A stretch of DNA of 64,000 nt from Mesorhabditis belari (Eukaryota > Nematoda > Chromadorea > Rhabditida > Rhabditidae), in the NCBI GenBank assembly GCA_958450365.1, contig CAUEEP010000743.1:4835501-4899500 (forward strand). Reading direction: 5' to 3'. Shown here in pieces: positions 45,772-56,003 of the stretch. Both the position numbers and the translations under genes were made by a program. How positions within the stretch are numbered: the first letter of the stretch is position 1; each line of letters begins with the position of its first letter. The notes beneath the pieces were generated by a model. It was not told the origin of the DNA, did no database searches, and saw only the letters and a program-made list of their open reading frames with translations.

Positions 45772-48380
45772 ATGGCTGAAGTTGGTGGATCGTACAAGGA
45801 CCCGTTGACCTGTGAGCAGAAGAAAGAGCTTCGCCAGATCGCGCAAGCCATCGTCGCCGACGGAAAGGGAATCCTTGCCGCTGATGAATCAACCGGTACG
45901 GATTTTTTGATAATTTTGATAAGAAAACGTTGAAAAATGACGGTAAACAGAAATTGCATAATGAAAATGAAACTTGAGCTACTTTCTAGGCACAATTGGC
46001 AAAAGACTCTCGGCGATCAACTTGGAGAACAACGAAGCAAATCGTCAAAAGTACCGTCAACTTCTCTTCACCACTCCAAATCTTGGGCAACACGTCTCGG
46101 GTGTGATTCTCTATGAGGAAACATACAATCAGGTATGATATTTGTAAAGATTTTAAGTATTAATGAACATCCAAAGTACTTGACAGCCTAGATAGAGTAA
46201 TCTACAGGGTGCACCAAAAGTTCTGCCACCTCACTTACTGGGTTTATAGATTTTACGGCAAATCCCAATCAACTTTGGATTTTTTTAGCTCGTTTTATGA
46301 ATAATGAATAAAAATCTATAAAAAGCGTCAAATAAAATGTTCCTAGAAGAATTCTATCTTTTAGTAGTAACAAATTTATAAATAGGTTGCGGACGATTTG
46401 CCGGAATTTCAAGTATAAAGATTTTTAGGACTATCTATGATCCTCATTTTTTAAATAAACTGAACAGCAAATAAATTTCTATGTAATATTAGGGGCTAGC
46501 ATCAAAAAATATTATTTTAACATTCGTTCTACTATTTTCTATGATATTCTTGAGCTGAAACAAAATTCGGTTTTTGAGCTTTGGTCAACTTTAGGGAGGT
46601 GGCAGAACTTTTGACGCATCCTGTATACAACGTTTGAAACTGTCTTTACCCTTATGAGTTACGTGATCATTGATCATCTGTCGACCCCTTTTTTGAACTC
46701 TCATCATTGACAAAATCATTCCACTCTTTCTTGATTGAATGGGGTGATATCTGATCTTTAAGTGCTCTTTCCTTTTCTCTTTTCTCTTTTTTTCCCTTTC
46801 CGTCCTTGAACTGCCGATATCGACCCGAGCGATAGCATTGCGCGTAAACATTTCAACTTTGAAAAGAAAAGAAAGTAAAAAAAGTTCAAATTTCCAGAAC
46901 ACCGATAAAGGCGAACGTTTTGTGGACTTGTTGAAAAAGCAAGGAATCGTTCCCGGAATCAAGCTCGATTTGGGAGTTGTGCCATTGGCGGGAAGTCTCG
47001 GCGAGGGAACCACGCAGGGATTGGATAAATTGGCTGAGAAGGCAGCTGCTTTCAAGAAGGTTTTTGTTTCAAAGAAATCGAATTATCAAGAATTTTAGGG
47101 AGGTTGTGGATTCGCGAAATGGCGTTGTGTGCTCAATATCGGCTCGCACACTCCATCACACTTGGGAATGCTCGAGAATGCGAATGTTTTGGCCAGGTCA
47201 GTGAAAGATTTATTTTATAAAGAGCTAGAATTGGCAAAATTTATTTCTAGATATGCTTCTATTTGCCAACAAGCCGGACTCGTGCCAATCGTCGAGCCTG
47301 AAGTGCTTCAAGATGGAGACCACGATTTGGATAGAGCTCGAAGGGTTGGTAAAGGGATTTTGTTTTTAAATTTTAACCAGAAACGTACATATTTGAGCTT
47401 AAGCTTTTAAAATTGATAAATCAATGAGAAGAAACATAAGTGAGATCTTGAAGAGAAAATATTTTAGTCTAAATTAAACAAAAATTAAATTCAGGTGACA
47501 GAGCAAGTGCTTGCCTACACCTATAAAGCACTCTCCGATCATCATGTCTACTTGGAGGGAACCTTGTTGAAGGTAAAATAAAAATGATTAAAGGAATAAA
47601 TAAAGATATTCAGCCAAACATGGTAACTCCTGGTCAATCAGCCACAAAACGAGCCTCGCACGAGGAAATCGCTCTTGCCACCGTTGAGGCTCTTCGAAGG
47701 TTTGAGTTGAATCATTTATGAGAAAAGACTTTAAAGATATTAGACGCTGAGAATGTTCATGAGGATTTTGAAAATAAATTTAGGGGTGTTCCATCTGCTG
47801 TCCCTGGAATCACTTTCCTTTCTGGAGGCCAATCGGAGCTTGATGCTACCGCTAATCTTCATGCTATCAACAAAGTAAATATAATTTGAAAACAATCAAT
47901 TTCCCTCTTCAGGTGAACCTTTTGCGTCCCTGGAAGCTTACTTTCTCATATGGACGAGCCTTGCAAGTAAGTTTTCTGGATGAACTTGTTTATCGATAAA
48001 GTTAGTGTAAGATAAAGCTGAAACTTACAAAATCTAAGTCACAGCTAGATGCTTTTTACTAGTTTGAACTAAATATCGATAGATAAGCTTATGCAAAGGG
48101 ATTTAAATGAACTTAAAAATTTAAATATAGGCGAGCGTGTTGAAAGCATGGGGAGGCAAAGATGAGAACATCGAGAAGGCACAAAAGACACTCCTTCACA
48201 GGGCTCAAGCTAACGGTAAGCTTTGAAACTGAAAAATTATATTATTTTTGAAAAAGATTACTTTGGTAAATTAAGTTGAAGTTGATCTTTCTAGGTATGG
48301 CTGCTATGGGCAAATATGAAGGTGAGGATGCCGCTGGAGCTGCTGCCGAATCCCTCTTTGTCGCCAAGCACTCCTATTAG
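45772..48380 (+). CDS. Class I fructose-bisphosphate aldolase
   Basis: Predicted 366 aa, the animal class I length, in 11 exons: 45772-45895, 45990-46132, 46898-47059, 47099-47196, 47251-47344, 47495-47572, 47614-47699, 47784-47874, 47913-47966, 48131-48215, 48295-48380. Cleaves fructose 1,6-bisphosphate to DHAP and glyceraldehyde 3-phosphate in cytosolic glycolysis. Visible motifs: [30 protein letters not shown], the Schiff-base lysine in LEGTLLKPNMVTPG (K233), [18 protein letters not shown], and the C-terminal tyrosine (KHSY). It matches the aldo-1/aldo-2 family; which paralog is unclear. GC-rich, highly regular codons and small introns suggest high expression. AATAAA near 48544. Confidence 0.97.
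46203..46625. repeat. MITE in aldolase intron 2
   Basis: Terminal inverted repeats of ~28 bp, TACAGGGTGCACCAAAAGTT at the left and AACTTTTGACGCATCCTGTA at the right, bound a 423-bp noncoding element within the intron 46133-46897. Confidence 0.85.
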
Positions 48381-50468
48381 AGCACTGAGATTGCGATTAC
48401 AACCTTGTGATCTTTATGACTCATTTTCTTAGACTCTTTTAGTGATTAGTTGTGTTCCTTTCACTTAACACCCGTTCAACGGTCAACGGTTGTGATAGCT
48501 TTGATTTGTGCCTTTTCTGTGAATTATAATCGAACGAAATTGAAATAAATGATGTGAAAAAAATGAAATGAACATAAAAATCTGGAATCGGAAATGGAAA
48601 AATATATTGAAAATATTGATTTTGAAGCTGAATTGAGAGAGAATGAGACAGTTTTGGCTCAATATATGAATCTAGCAAAGTCTCTCTTTGAAATTAAGGC
48701 TAGCAGTTGAATAAAAGCAGTTTATATACGTTTAAACTTTTAAATTTAAAGTATGTTTTTTGTTTAAAACAAGTGAAAAGTGTCGATATCACAGTGAATC
48801 TTTAAGTATCTTTCTATAGATCTCTTTCATTTTGTCTCTAGTAAAAAGGGGGACAGAGTTGGTCTCCTCATCAATTCAGTGAATGTCAATTTCGCATTAG
48901 TGGCATTGGGGGCAGTATTGGGGAGAGAAAGAGGCCGAGAAAGGCCTTTTGCAGAGCGGTTGACCACCCCCACCATCCCTCCACATCGAATCACCCCTCT
49001 TTCACAAAATTTTGACCTTGTCGCCTCTTATTTTTCTCATTTTTCTCTTTTTCACCATGAATCACTCGCTCCCATCCCCAACAACACAACAACAAAATTT
49101 TTTCTATAAGCACATTTATTTCTGAATCTTTTTCTATGAATTTTTTTTGCTGCGTAAATAAACCAAAACTGGAAGTAAATTCCTGGCAGTTTTTCTATTC
49201 TTATTTCATAGGTAAACAAATCACAGCTGCAAGTGAAACAGCTTAAACTGGTCGTTTTTTCACCTTTTGTTTTTCAAAGCTTATTTGCTAAAAAGCTGGC
49301 ACAGTTAGAAAAGCTATAGTTCTTCTGATCGTTTACTCTTTTTTCTCTGAAACTTGAAAGCCAATTTTTCACAAGTTTAAAGCTTTTTCATCATTAAAAA
49401 CAATGATTTTCTGTTTTTAGATCCATTTTCTATCAGTATTTCTGAAAATCTCCTCGGAAAAACTCATTGAAACGGAGCATGCATTAACAATCACTAAAAA
49501 ATCCGCAAAAGAAAAAAAAATTGTGAAGATTTAAGGGAAAATCCAAGCAAAATTGGTCTTATTTTGAAATCCTCTTTCATTTTCACTCAATTAAGTACAA
49601 GAAAATCCTAAAATCCTTATTGTATCCTGTGTTTTTTGTCTGTTTTCAAAAATGTTCAATATAAAAGAGAGAAATGTGCTCATTTCTTGGGGTAGGCTAA
49701 TTTCCGCAATTTTTCTTTGCGCAACTCGCCATAACTTTCTTCTAAGTGAGCCAATCTTTATGATTTTGATTCCATTTTGTTGCACTTATTGAGATCGAGT
49801 TGTGCGCGAAAAAATAAAAATAAAAAATAGCACTTGCTTCAAATTTACAAAATACTTGGCGTAGGCTAATTTCCGTCATTTTATTTGCGCAACTCGCCAT
49901 AACTTTCTTCCAAGTGGACCAATCTTTATGATTTTGATTTCATTTTGTAGATCTCAATAAGTGCAACAAAATGGAATCAAAATCATAAAGATTGGCTCAC
50001 TTAGAAGAAAGTTATGGCGAGTTGCGCAAACGACCCTGTTGCGCAAAGAAGTTGCGGAGATAAGCCTACCCCTTCTTTATTTCATTTTTTCCTCATTGAG
50101 TCCTCTGTTTTACACTCGTGAAAGTGGCCACATGTGAGCTTCTTTTTTCCTTTTTCTCTTTCTTTTATAAACCCTCTCATTTGCTGAAAATAACCCCAAG
50201 CCAGTCCCAGCCAAAAGAATTTTGTTTACTAGTTTCGTTTTTCAAAACTTTTCCTTAATACTTAGATTTTGTTGACTTCTGAAATTTATTTCAATCATTT
50301 TAGAATATCTTACACATTTCAATAACCTTATGACTCATTTTGGGAGTTTTTATTGAATTGAGTTTTTGTTTACTTTACCGCTTACCCGTTTTTTTTCCTC
50401 TGTGTAGGCAGCTAGAGTTTTAAAGTTAAATTATTTAGTAATCTGTTATAGCGATTGAAAATTCAAAG
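48381..50468. other. Intergenic region downstream of aldolase
   Basis: Aldolase 3' UTR, a small 38-codon open frame at 48594-48710 (acidic, helical-looking; listed as a finding), a GC-richer block at 48890-48990, and the repeat at 49689-50072. No other exon supported. Confidence 0.5.
49689..50072. repeat. Inverted-repeat element with an internal direct copy
   Basis: GGGGTAGGCTAATTTCCGCA at the left end and TGCGGAGATAAGCCTACCCC at the right end are near-complementary. The ~110-bp left unit (GCGCAACTCGCCATAACTTT) is repeated directly from ~49859 and inverted from ~49950. The core is shared with the NRAMP-intron element at 15060. Confidence 0.85.
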
Positions 50469-51693
50469 ATGGCGATTGTCACTCGGACCACCACTTCTTC
50501 TGGAACGCGCACTACCACGACTTCAAGCATACCGATGTGGCTTGTTAAATTGATAACAGTGGTGAGTGATTAAAGTAAGGTAATATCGATAGTGATGTAT
50601 CCTTTTTTAAGCTGTTCTTTATTATAGGTATTACGTTAAATATTGTAGTTAGTCTAGCTTTAGTAGTAGTTAGTAGTTAGTCTCATAGTAGTCTATTTTT
50701 CAACCACTCCCAAGTTTTTATAGTCCTTTAAGATTCTAGATTTCGTAATTCAAGAGTTTATTGTATAAAATTGAACCTTGACTTACAAAGTTACGCGATT
50801 TTATTTTAGATCTTGTGTTCGGTGATTCTTTTCATCATCTATCTCCTCGACAACTCGGTGCGCACCTATTACGCACGGTGAGTTTTCTGTTTTTTTGCTT
50901 ATTAAATTAAATATCTTCTAAATTTTAGCACCTTCATTTTGATCGGTTTGACGTGTGGAGCTCTGCTCGGCTGGTCGATTGGATCCGTTTTACAGCAGTT
51001 TCTCTCCTACAGGAATGTGGTCGGTTCGAGTGATAACTTTCCTTCTCTTTCTTCCTTCTTGTATTTCCTCTTTCTTCTTTCTTCTCTGGCAAATAGATAC
51101 CGGATAGCTCAGTGGTTAGAGTATCTGCCCGGAAAGACCTTTTTGCTTAGGCAGGAAAGCAAAAAGGTCGAGGGTTCAATCCCTTCTTCGGAAATCTTTC
51201 TTGGCCATTCCTTACTTTACTTTACATATTATAATAAACTGTATTATAATCTAATCTTTAGGAAATCATCATCAATTTGATACTGACCGCTTTGTCTGGT
51301 TTATCGGCGATTCTTCTCATCATTTATCTCGTCGAAACCAATGACTCCTCGGGATCGCAACGTTTCAAACTGATGATCGGAGCGGCGGTGAGTCAAAGAT
51401 TTTTAAATCTAATATAGGCTAAGTTTGATAAGAACTTCCAAGTTAGAATATTGTTGAAAGTGTTAGTCAATTTATCTTTTGCACTTGTTCTATTCAAATA
51501 GCTAGTTAAACCCATTGTTTTACTAGTATTTCTAAAGATCTATATCTATGACAAGAAAAGTTTTATAGGCTATGATAAGTTAAAATTCATAAATCAAAAT
51601 TTCCAGGTTTCCTTTGTGATCCAAGCGTTCGTTTGCTTGTTGACACTCTCGTGGGCCTGGTACGGAAACGTGATCATTGTGCGAAGTGTTTAA
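50469..51693 (+). CDS. Small four-helix membrane protein A (tandem paralog of B)
   Basis: Predicted 154 aa in 5 exons: 50469-50561, 50810-50877, 50929-51019, 51262-51387, 51607-51693. A Thr/Ser-rich N-terminus (TRTTTSSGTRTTTTSS) is followed by four hydrophobic segments: about 22-43 (WLVKLITVILCSVILFIIYL), 53-78 (with LLGWSIGS), 85-108, and 125-147, and a short basic end. The topology suggests an integral membrane protein with both ends in the cytosol. It is homologous to gene B downstream, with the same exon phases and the shared LGWSI / IGWSI motif. Family not recognised; MARVEL- or tetraspan-like folds are possible. AATAAA at 51765-51770. Confidence 0.8.
51099..51198 (+). repeat. tRNA-like repeat element, copy 3 (in gene A intron)
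   Basis: TAGCTCAGTGGTTAGAGTA (A-box-like) and AGGGTTCAATCCC (B-box-like). Between them GACCTTTTTGCTT pairs perfectly with AAGCAAAAAGGTC to make a 13-bp hairpin in place of an anticodon/variable arm. The pyrimidine-rich 5' flank and 3' tail match copy 2. Confidence 0.55.
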
Positions 51694-52590
51694 AGAAAAA
51701 TTCTTTTGAAAAGTTGAATTCAAATTCTTATAATCAATTCAACGATATCAAAATTTACTTGATTAATAAATTTTTCAAGAAAAAAAAATGATTATGTTTA
51801 TGTTTTTTTGTGAAATGACGCATTTCAATGAGCAAATCAATGAATGAGCAGATCCAGGAATGGATGCGATAGAGAAAAAAGGGTGGTTTTGTTTTGACAG
51901 GCTCTCGTTCATCATGAATGCCGAAAATTGATTCGATTTTTGAAATTCTTTTCAAGGGGAAGTCGAAATCTACAATATGAAGACTTGTTGATCGACAGAA
52001 ATGCCTTTTGTTTCTTATTGCTTTGTTTTTGTTGCTTTCTTATTGCTGTTTTATCTAATTTTTTGTTTGCTTGACTCAAGCTCAAGTATATGATACTGGT
52101 TATGCCCCATAGAACAGTGAAAAGTTATACTTTAATTTATTAAAGTTTGAAGATATTTAGCTTGTAGAGACTTTCTAGTCTGTCATAAGGTAAGATCAGC
52201 TGTTCTGACCAGGCCCTGTCGTACTGGAGAGGCATAACCGTATTCTAATCTCCGAGAATCTGTGAAAATACAAATACAGTCGACTCTCGAAACAACGATT
52301 TTGAAATTCTAAAACATTCCCTTGGCTTCTGCGTAGCTGCCCAACCAAACGCAATCGTTGGCAGTTCAGGGCAGCTACACAAGAGATTTTGGGCATCTTT
52401 TAGAATCGTTAAATCGAGAGTCGACTGTATTAAAATCTTTTGATTTACTACAGTTTACATGAATAAAAATATTCAGGGATTAGAATACAATTGAATAAGC
52501 TGAAAGCTATTCAGGCGATATAGTATAATTTATTCTGGTTTACTATGTGACTTTAAGCCTAGACTTTAGAAAGTCGCTTTAGAAAGCAAA
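51694..52590. other. Spacer between tandem membrane-protein genes
   Basis: 3' UTR of gene A (AATAAA at 51765) and a Tc1-like MITE at 52275-52429. No exon supported. Confidence 0.5.
52275..52429. repeat. MITE with TACAGTCGACTCTCGA ends
   Basis: TACAGTCGACTCTCGA at the left and TCGAGAGTCGACTGTA at the right are perfect inverted ends of a 155-bp element. TA at both outer edges suits a Tc1/mariner-derived MITE. Confidence 0.9.
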
Positions 52591-53231
52591 ATGGTGCCAA
52601 CGAGCTCATCGGCGAACGTGCAATCAACAAGATCAACAACAATAACAAGCACGACCTTCATCGTTCCCCTTTGGATGATCAAGTTGCTTGTTTTGGTCAA
52701 TTTCATTGTTTCTATTCTGTTTAATTGAAAAGTTTTCAGATTCTATGCTTCTTCATCTTGATTTCTTCATTTTTCACATCACAAACGGCTTCTCATCCAC
52801 GGTAAAACCTCTCAAAAACTTTCAACTAACCATTTCACTATAGCACTTTTCTCACCATTCACTTGACCGCAGCGGCATTGATTGGCTGGTCAATTCAGAC
52901 GGTTTTACGTCAATTATTGAACATTCGCTATGTGGTGAGTCAATCAGACAAATATTAAAGATCTAACGCTTTAGGAACTCCTGCTAAATTTCGTGTTCCT
53001 TATTTTATGCATTTTATGTGTTATTGCTTTATTGGTCTACATTTTCGAGACGAAACTCGAAAATGGCTTCTCTTTTGCATTTATGGTTGGTTTTTAAAAG
53101 TTAGCAGAAAGATTTACCTTTATAAACCTTAATATAAAACATTTCAGCTAATTTTCGTGATTCTTGCAATGATTTCATTGTTGCTTCTCACATGGTCATG
53201 GCAAGAAAAAAAAATCGTTGTTTCCGCATAG
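52591..53231 (+). CDS. Small four-helix membrane protein B (tandem paralog of A)
   Basis: Predicted 150 aa in 5 exons: 52591-52695, 52740-52801, 52844-52934, 52975-53085, 53148-53231. Same architecture as gene A: a Ser/Thr-rich N-terminus, then four hydrophobic segments (WMIKLLVLILCFFILISSFF, the segment with LIGWSIQTVLRQLL, NFVFLILCILCVIALLVYIF, LIFVILAMISLLLLTWSW) and a basic C-terminus. Intron phases and positions match gene A, so the two arose by tandem duplication. Introns in B are all near 45-60 bp, while A's are larger and hold a repeat. Function unknown. Confidence 0.8.
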
Positions 53232-54494
53232 ATTTTCGTCGATTTTTGTCTGACAATTTGATAAGAAACTTTCTTTTACATGTTAAAAGCAAAACAGGTG
53301 GATTTGTTTGAAAGAGCCGGTCTGGGATTTCTTTTTTTCGAAAATACATTGAAAGTCCCTGGATGGGAGAGGGGCGGGAAGTGTCACTCTCGCTCTCAAG
53401 TCGATGGCACTCCTTCTAAAAGAAAAAAGAGAGAAGGCCCTCTTTTCCTTTTTCTTTTTCTTGTTCTTCTTCTCTTTTCCAAAAGCAGTCAGTCCGGATG
53501 GCGTGCTCCGTGGTCGGAGACTCGCATTCGTCTTCTCCCCTTCACCCTTCCCTCCAACCACCACACTCCTCTTTTCTCTTCTCTTTTACCACCAAATGGA
53601 CGACACAATCGATTTTTGGCCATCGTGCAAACAGCAACCACATCAAAAACAATCTCTAGCGCCTAGAGGATTCGAGAACTAAAGTCGAAAAATCCTTCCG
53701 AAAAAAGCATTTCACTTCCAAGAGCAATCTAGCACTTGGATCTTTTGGGAGTTGGAGAAAGAAAAATTTCAAGAGAACTTTAAACATAACTATTCTAATA
53801 TTGTTTTTAGTCTTTGCTTAAAATAACCCATTACTCACAGATCACTTAACCTCATGACTAATGATTTAATTTGATTGTAAATATGTAGGAAGTGAAATCC
53901 AAGATGAGAGTCTTCGTTTTGACGCTTAAGATAATCCCAAGCACAACGAAAAACAATAGAAACTCAATAGAAATGTTCACTAAAATTAAATTAACCTGTT
54001 TAATGTTTAGTTTTTTTAATTATTTCCTTTTAATCCGGGAATTTTCGCAACAAGGGATTAGAAAAATTTTTGTCAGAGGACCCGTTGTTCTTCGTTCGGA
54101 TTTATATTTGGAATATTTAGTAGAAGAGCAAAAAAAAAGTAGGAAAAGAGAAAGTGGCAACAAAGATACTCTCGGGATTAAGGCGTGAGTGAGTGCGAGT
54201 GCCAGCAGAGATCGAAAGGGGGCTATCTTAGAGGAGAAAAAGAAAAGGGGTATTCATTCGAGGACTGAGTTTGATTCCCTTGCACATCTCACTTTCGATG
54301 AAAAGAGGAGAATGGGAGATCCGAGGTCGAGCAGGAGGCTTCCCCTCGAGCATAATAGCAACATTTCCTTTTATCCGAACCCCCTCCTGTCCCCTCTTTT
54401 CCCTTTCACTTATCGGAGAGAAAGGCGAGCCTCTGATTGCGCACCGATCCCCTTCCTCCTGTTGCCTACTCCTAGATCTTCTACTTCTACTCTA

Positions 54495-54496
54495 CT

Positions 54497-54529
<33 letters not shown>

Positions 54530-54595
54530 ATCGTCATCATCACCATCTTCTTCTTCTTCTTCTTCTTCTCCTTCTTCTTCTCTTCCTTCTTGCTG
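54495..54595. repeat. TTC/TCC trinucleotide microsatellite
   Basis: ~100 bp of CTT/TTC repeats with interspersed CATCAT. It produces serine- and leucine-run open frames in two frames that are not credible genes. Confidence 0.9.
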
Positions 54596-55071
54596 ACGTC
54601 GTCAAATCAGCGACTCTTCCTCTCCTGGAAATTTCCCCCTCACTGATGCTTTACTTGATTTTGGCGAAAAATCTGCCACCTCTACTTTCTTGTGACTCAA
54701 TTTGATTTTAAGAGCTCTTTTCATCTTTTTCCCCATCTCCTCAAGGATTTTCATTCTTCCACTTCTCATGGCCCTACAATTCTAACTGTTTCTTGCTGCA
54801 AGTGAAAATCAAAGTTAAATCATTCCTTAAACACAAGTAAGCTTTCCTCTAAAATCTTTTTTTCCGTTCCTTTGTTTGTTCTTTGCTTTAAAATTTAATC
54901 CAAAATGATTCTTGAGGTCAAACCACATCCCCGAGTAAAAACTTTAATTTCATGCCGGAAATGACAGCACATAGTAGAAAACTTTCATTTTCTTCGAATT
55001 CTTTTCCAAATCTGATACCTTCATTTAAAGTTTTTTTCTCAATTTTTTTTGGCTATTTGACCTTTCCAATT

Positions 55072-55258
55072 ACGACGATGTAGGTAAGAAGACCTTTAGC
55101 CTGAAAAAAAGTTTTAATTTCAAAGCCATATTGAAATTCGTTAATGAATTTTCTGTTTAAAACGTCCCAATTTGAACGCTGTAGGTAAGAAAACCTTAAC
55201 CCTTAAAAAAACTTTAATTTTAAAGCCATATTGAAATTCTTTAATGAGTTTTCGGATT
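55072..55258. repeat. Two tandem copies of a ~105-bp unit
   Basis: Each copy begins near GTAGGTAAGAA and contains AAAGCCATATTGAAATTC. Noncoding. Confidence 0.7.
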
Positions 55259-55824
55259 ATAAAAGGCTCACCGAATGTCGCTACGATCACTTTGTATCCT
55301 GATCCCATTTGGGGTTTTTCTTTATATATAAAAAAGATTCATACAATTCGTTATGTTCGTTTGTGAAGAAAGCTTTTTCCAGTAAAAACAAAAATTGGAG
55401 GATTTTTTTACTGGATTTTTCTCGAACCTGTATCGTCTGAAATTTGTAGTCCTCGGTAACAAAAATACATTGTAAAAGCGAGGAAAAGTTTTTCGCTTTT
55501 CTATTCTTTTTACCTAATTAAACTGCCTAAAACGCGGTTTTTTTTGTATTTTTTAATGAAGTTTTCTCAGTTTTTCGCAAACTTTTTGAAGAGAATTCTA
55601 TTTTTGTTTCGATCAAATGACGTTTCGATTGATTCACTCTTTTCTCAAACGATCAAAACGTCTTCTTTACCACCTCACCACCCTCTTTTCCTTCATTTTA
55701 TTAGTGTTCCGACGACTCTTATTCATTTCTTATCTACAAAAAAAAAAAATTCTTCTCCTCTTGCTTTCAATTTTATTTGTTTTTTAATTTTTTCAAATAA
55801 ATTAGTAAAAGTGGGTTCTGTAGC

Positions 55825-56003
55825 TGAAAAAAAAACTGAAGCGAAAGCAAAGCTTGGGGGTGTTAGGCTTGACAATTCCTGGTCTGCCCTGGTCGTGGCT
55901 GGTGTGCTAGTAAATTTTTGGGTCCAGTACTAGATTTAGATTCACAAGAATATCTGGATCGATCAGATACTAATGAAAAAAAAACTGAAGCGAAAGCAAA
56001 GCT
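55825..56003. repeat. Identical 30-bp direct repeat, 149 bp apart
   Basis: 55825-55854 and 55974-56003 are identical over 30 bp (a G followed by nine A, then CTGAAGCGAAAGCAAAGCT). They bracket a GC-richer segment. Confidence 0.8.

Noticed and set aside
53280..53682. Open frames on both strands of ~90-128 codons
   Set aside because: Low-complexity composition, mutual overlap and no splice or homology support.
54189..54705. Open frames with poly-Ser and poly-Leu runs
   Set aside because: Both derive from the TTC microsatellite read in two frames.
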